Shown here: in pieces, positions 63,382-64,000 of the stretch
Position numbering within the stretch: the first letter of the stretch is position 1
Layout of the letters: each line of letters starts with the position of its first letter
Origin: Tenacibaculum larymnensis
Lineage (GTDB): Bacteria; Bacteroidota; Bacteroidia; Flavobacteriales; Flavobacteriaceae
Direction of reading: 5' to 3'
Length of the DNA: 64,000 nucleotides
Assembly (NCBI RefSeq): GCF_028829235.1
Contig: NZ_JAIWJY010000005.1
Location: forward strand, 1 to 64,000
Program-made: the position numbers and the translations under genes
Notes under the pieces: generated by a model
What the model saw: only the letters and a program-made list of their open reading frames with translations
Database searches by the model: none
Told to the model about the DNA's origin: nothing

Positions 63382-64000
63382 TTAAAAATCTTGATTTACG
63401 TCCCAAGATTCTAAAATTTCTTTTAATGTTTTAATAAACATACCTCCTAAAGCTCCATTTACCACTCTATGATCATAAGAATGTGATACAATCATTTTAT
63501 GACGTATTCCTATAAAATCTCCTTCTGGAGTTTCAATAACAGCTGGTTTTTTAACAATAGCTCCTAAAGCTAAAATTGCAACTTGAGGTTGGTTAATTAT
63601 TGGTGTACCTGTAATACTTCCAAAACTACCAACATTCGTTACTGTATAAGTTCCTCCTTGAATTTCGTCTGGTTTTAACTTATTAGCACGAGCTCTACCT
63701 GCTAAATCGTTTACTTGCTTAGTCATACCAACTAAATTTAACATATCAGCATTTTTGATTACTGGTACAATTAAATTTCCGTCAGGTAAAGCTGCTGCCA
63801 TTCCTAAGTTTACATTTCCTCTTTTAATGATTTTATCACCATCAACAGAAATGTTTATCATTGGGTGCTTCTTAATTGTAGAAGCTACAGCTTGCATAAA
63901 TATTGGTGTAAATGTTAACTTCTCTCCTTCTCTTTGTTGGAAAGCATTTTTAACCTTATTTCTCCAATTAACAATATTTGTTACATCAATTTCGATAAAT
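63382..64000 (-). CDS. 2-oxo acid dehydrogenase E2 acyltransferase, catalytic domain (5' end outside window)
   Basis: The frame stays open to the right edge (last full codon at 63999), so this is the C-terminal ~206 residues of a longer protein. The segments FIEIDVTNIVNWR, REGEKLTFTPIFMQAVA, GTYTVTNVGSFGSITGTPIIN and the final SYDHRVVNGALGG are those of the lipoyl-dependent acyltransferase core. The usual motif is DHRVVDGA; here Asp is Asn (codon 63457-63459). It may be the branched-chain type (bkdB) or pyruvate type; lipoyl domains are out of view. Confidence 0.93.
   Translation of the reverse strand, partial: FIEIDVTNIVNWRNKVKNAFQQREGEKLTFTPIFMQAVASTIKKHPMINISVDGDKIIKRGNVNLGMAAALPDGNLIVPVIKNADMLNLVGMTKQVNDLAGRARANKLKPDEIQGGTYTVTNVGSFGSITGTPIINQPQVAILALGAIVKKPAVIETPEGDFIGIRHKMIVSHSYDHRVVNGALGGMFIKTLKEILESWDVNQDF

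Noticed and set aside
1..64000. CRISPR arrays, tRNA/rRNA genes, insertion sequences or prophage
   Set aside because: No regularly spaced repeats, no cloverleaf or rRNA-like sequence and no transposase, integrase or phage protein were seen in reading the window.

Overview
The window comes from an AT-rich genome of the phylum Bacteroidota, most likely a marine member of the Flavobacteriaceae in the Tenacibaculum/Polaribacter neighbourhood. The evidence is gliding and type IX secretion (T9SS) proteins (SprB-type repeats, PorP/SprF, CHU_C and type A sorting tails), TAnnTTTG promoter elements, CarboxypepD_reg/TonB-family receptors, and protein families such as DUF6503, DUF6249 and DUF6263. The genus is inferred. 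No rRNA, tRNA, CRISPR array, prophage or insertion sequence was seen.

Layout. 1-7853 (minus): a gliding/adhesin cluster of a CHU_C protein, a PorP/SprF protein and a giant SprB-repeat adhesin cut by the left edge. 8109-10376: cmk and nnr. 10373-12926 (minus): a lipoprotein, an unlisted 34-aa membrane protein and an SSS symporter. 13042-16295 (minus): a translationally coupled PhoX and di-heme peroxidase pair. 16500-18200: an unusual gene-poor stretch with tiny ORFs, each tied to its own terminator, and a large double palindrome. 18275-20957: a TPR histidine kinase and its response regulator. 20976-26815: acs, then DUF779 and aldehyde dehydrogenase diverging from an AraC regulator, then TauE. 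26845-32604: serine hydrolase, dps/oxyR divergent pair, an unknown protein and a SulP transporter. 32752-36263: pyrR-pyrB-unknown-T9SS tail-rnz and a CoA-binding protein. 36360-41263: two tandem TonB-family receptors. 41316-47009: fabH-like, htpG, a frameshifted SGNH hydrolase and a DUF885 peptidase. 47067-48569: an ECF sigma factor operon diverging from a DUF6249 gene. 48674-53254: M28 peptidase, YdeI-like protein and an HExxH metalloprotease. 53422-59726: a second ECF sigma/anti-sigma pair facing a TonB receptor, TPR lipoprotein and two DUF4331 genes. 59920-64000: epimerase, GNAT, three exported or peripheral proteins and the C-terminal part of an E2 acyltransferase.

The most interesting signals are these. 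(1) Two divergent, matching ECF-type promoters (TTGTAACC, 17 nt, GTCATA) between the sigma gene and the DUF6249 gene. The sigma gene itself seems to lack any ATG/GTG/TTG start and probably begins at ATT. (2) The sigma/RskA/TonB/TPR/DUF4331 locus looks like one self-contained, undescribed system. (3) The tiny-ORF stretch includes a 25-codon ORF whose stop codon sits in the loop of a terminator upstream of phoX. (4) A 34-aa membrane protein is coupled to the SSS symporter. (5) One secreted protein is almost only a T9SS sorting domain.
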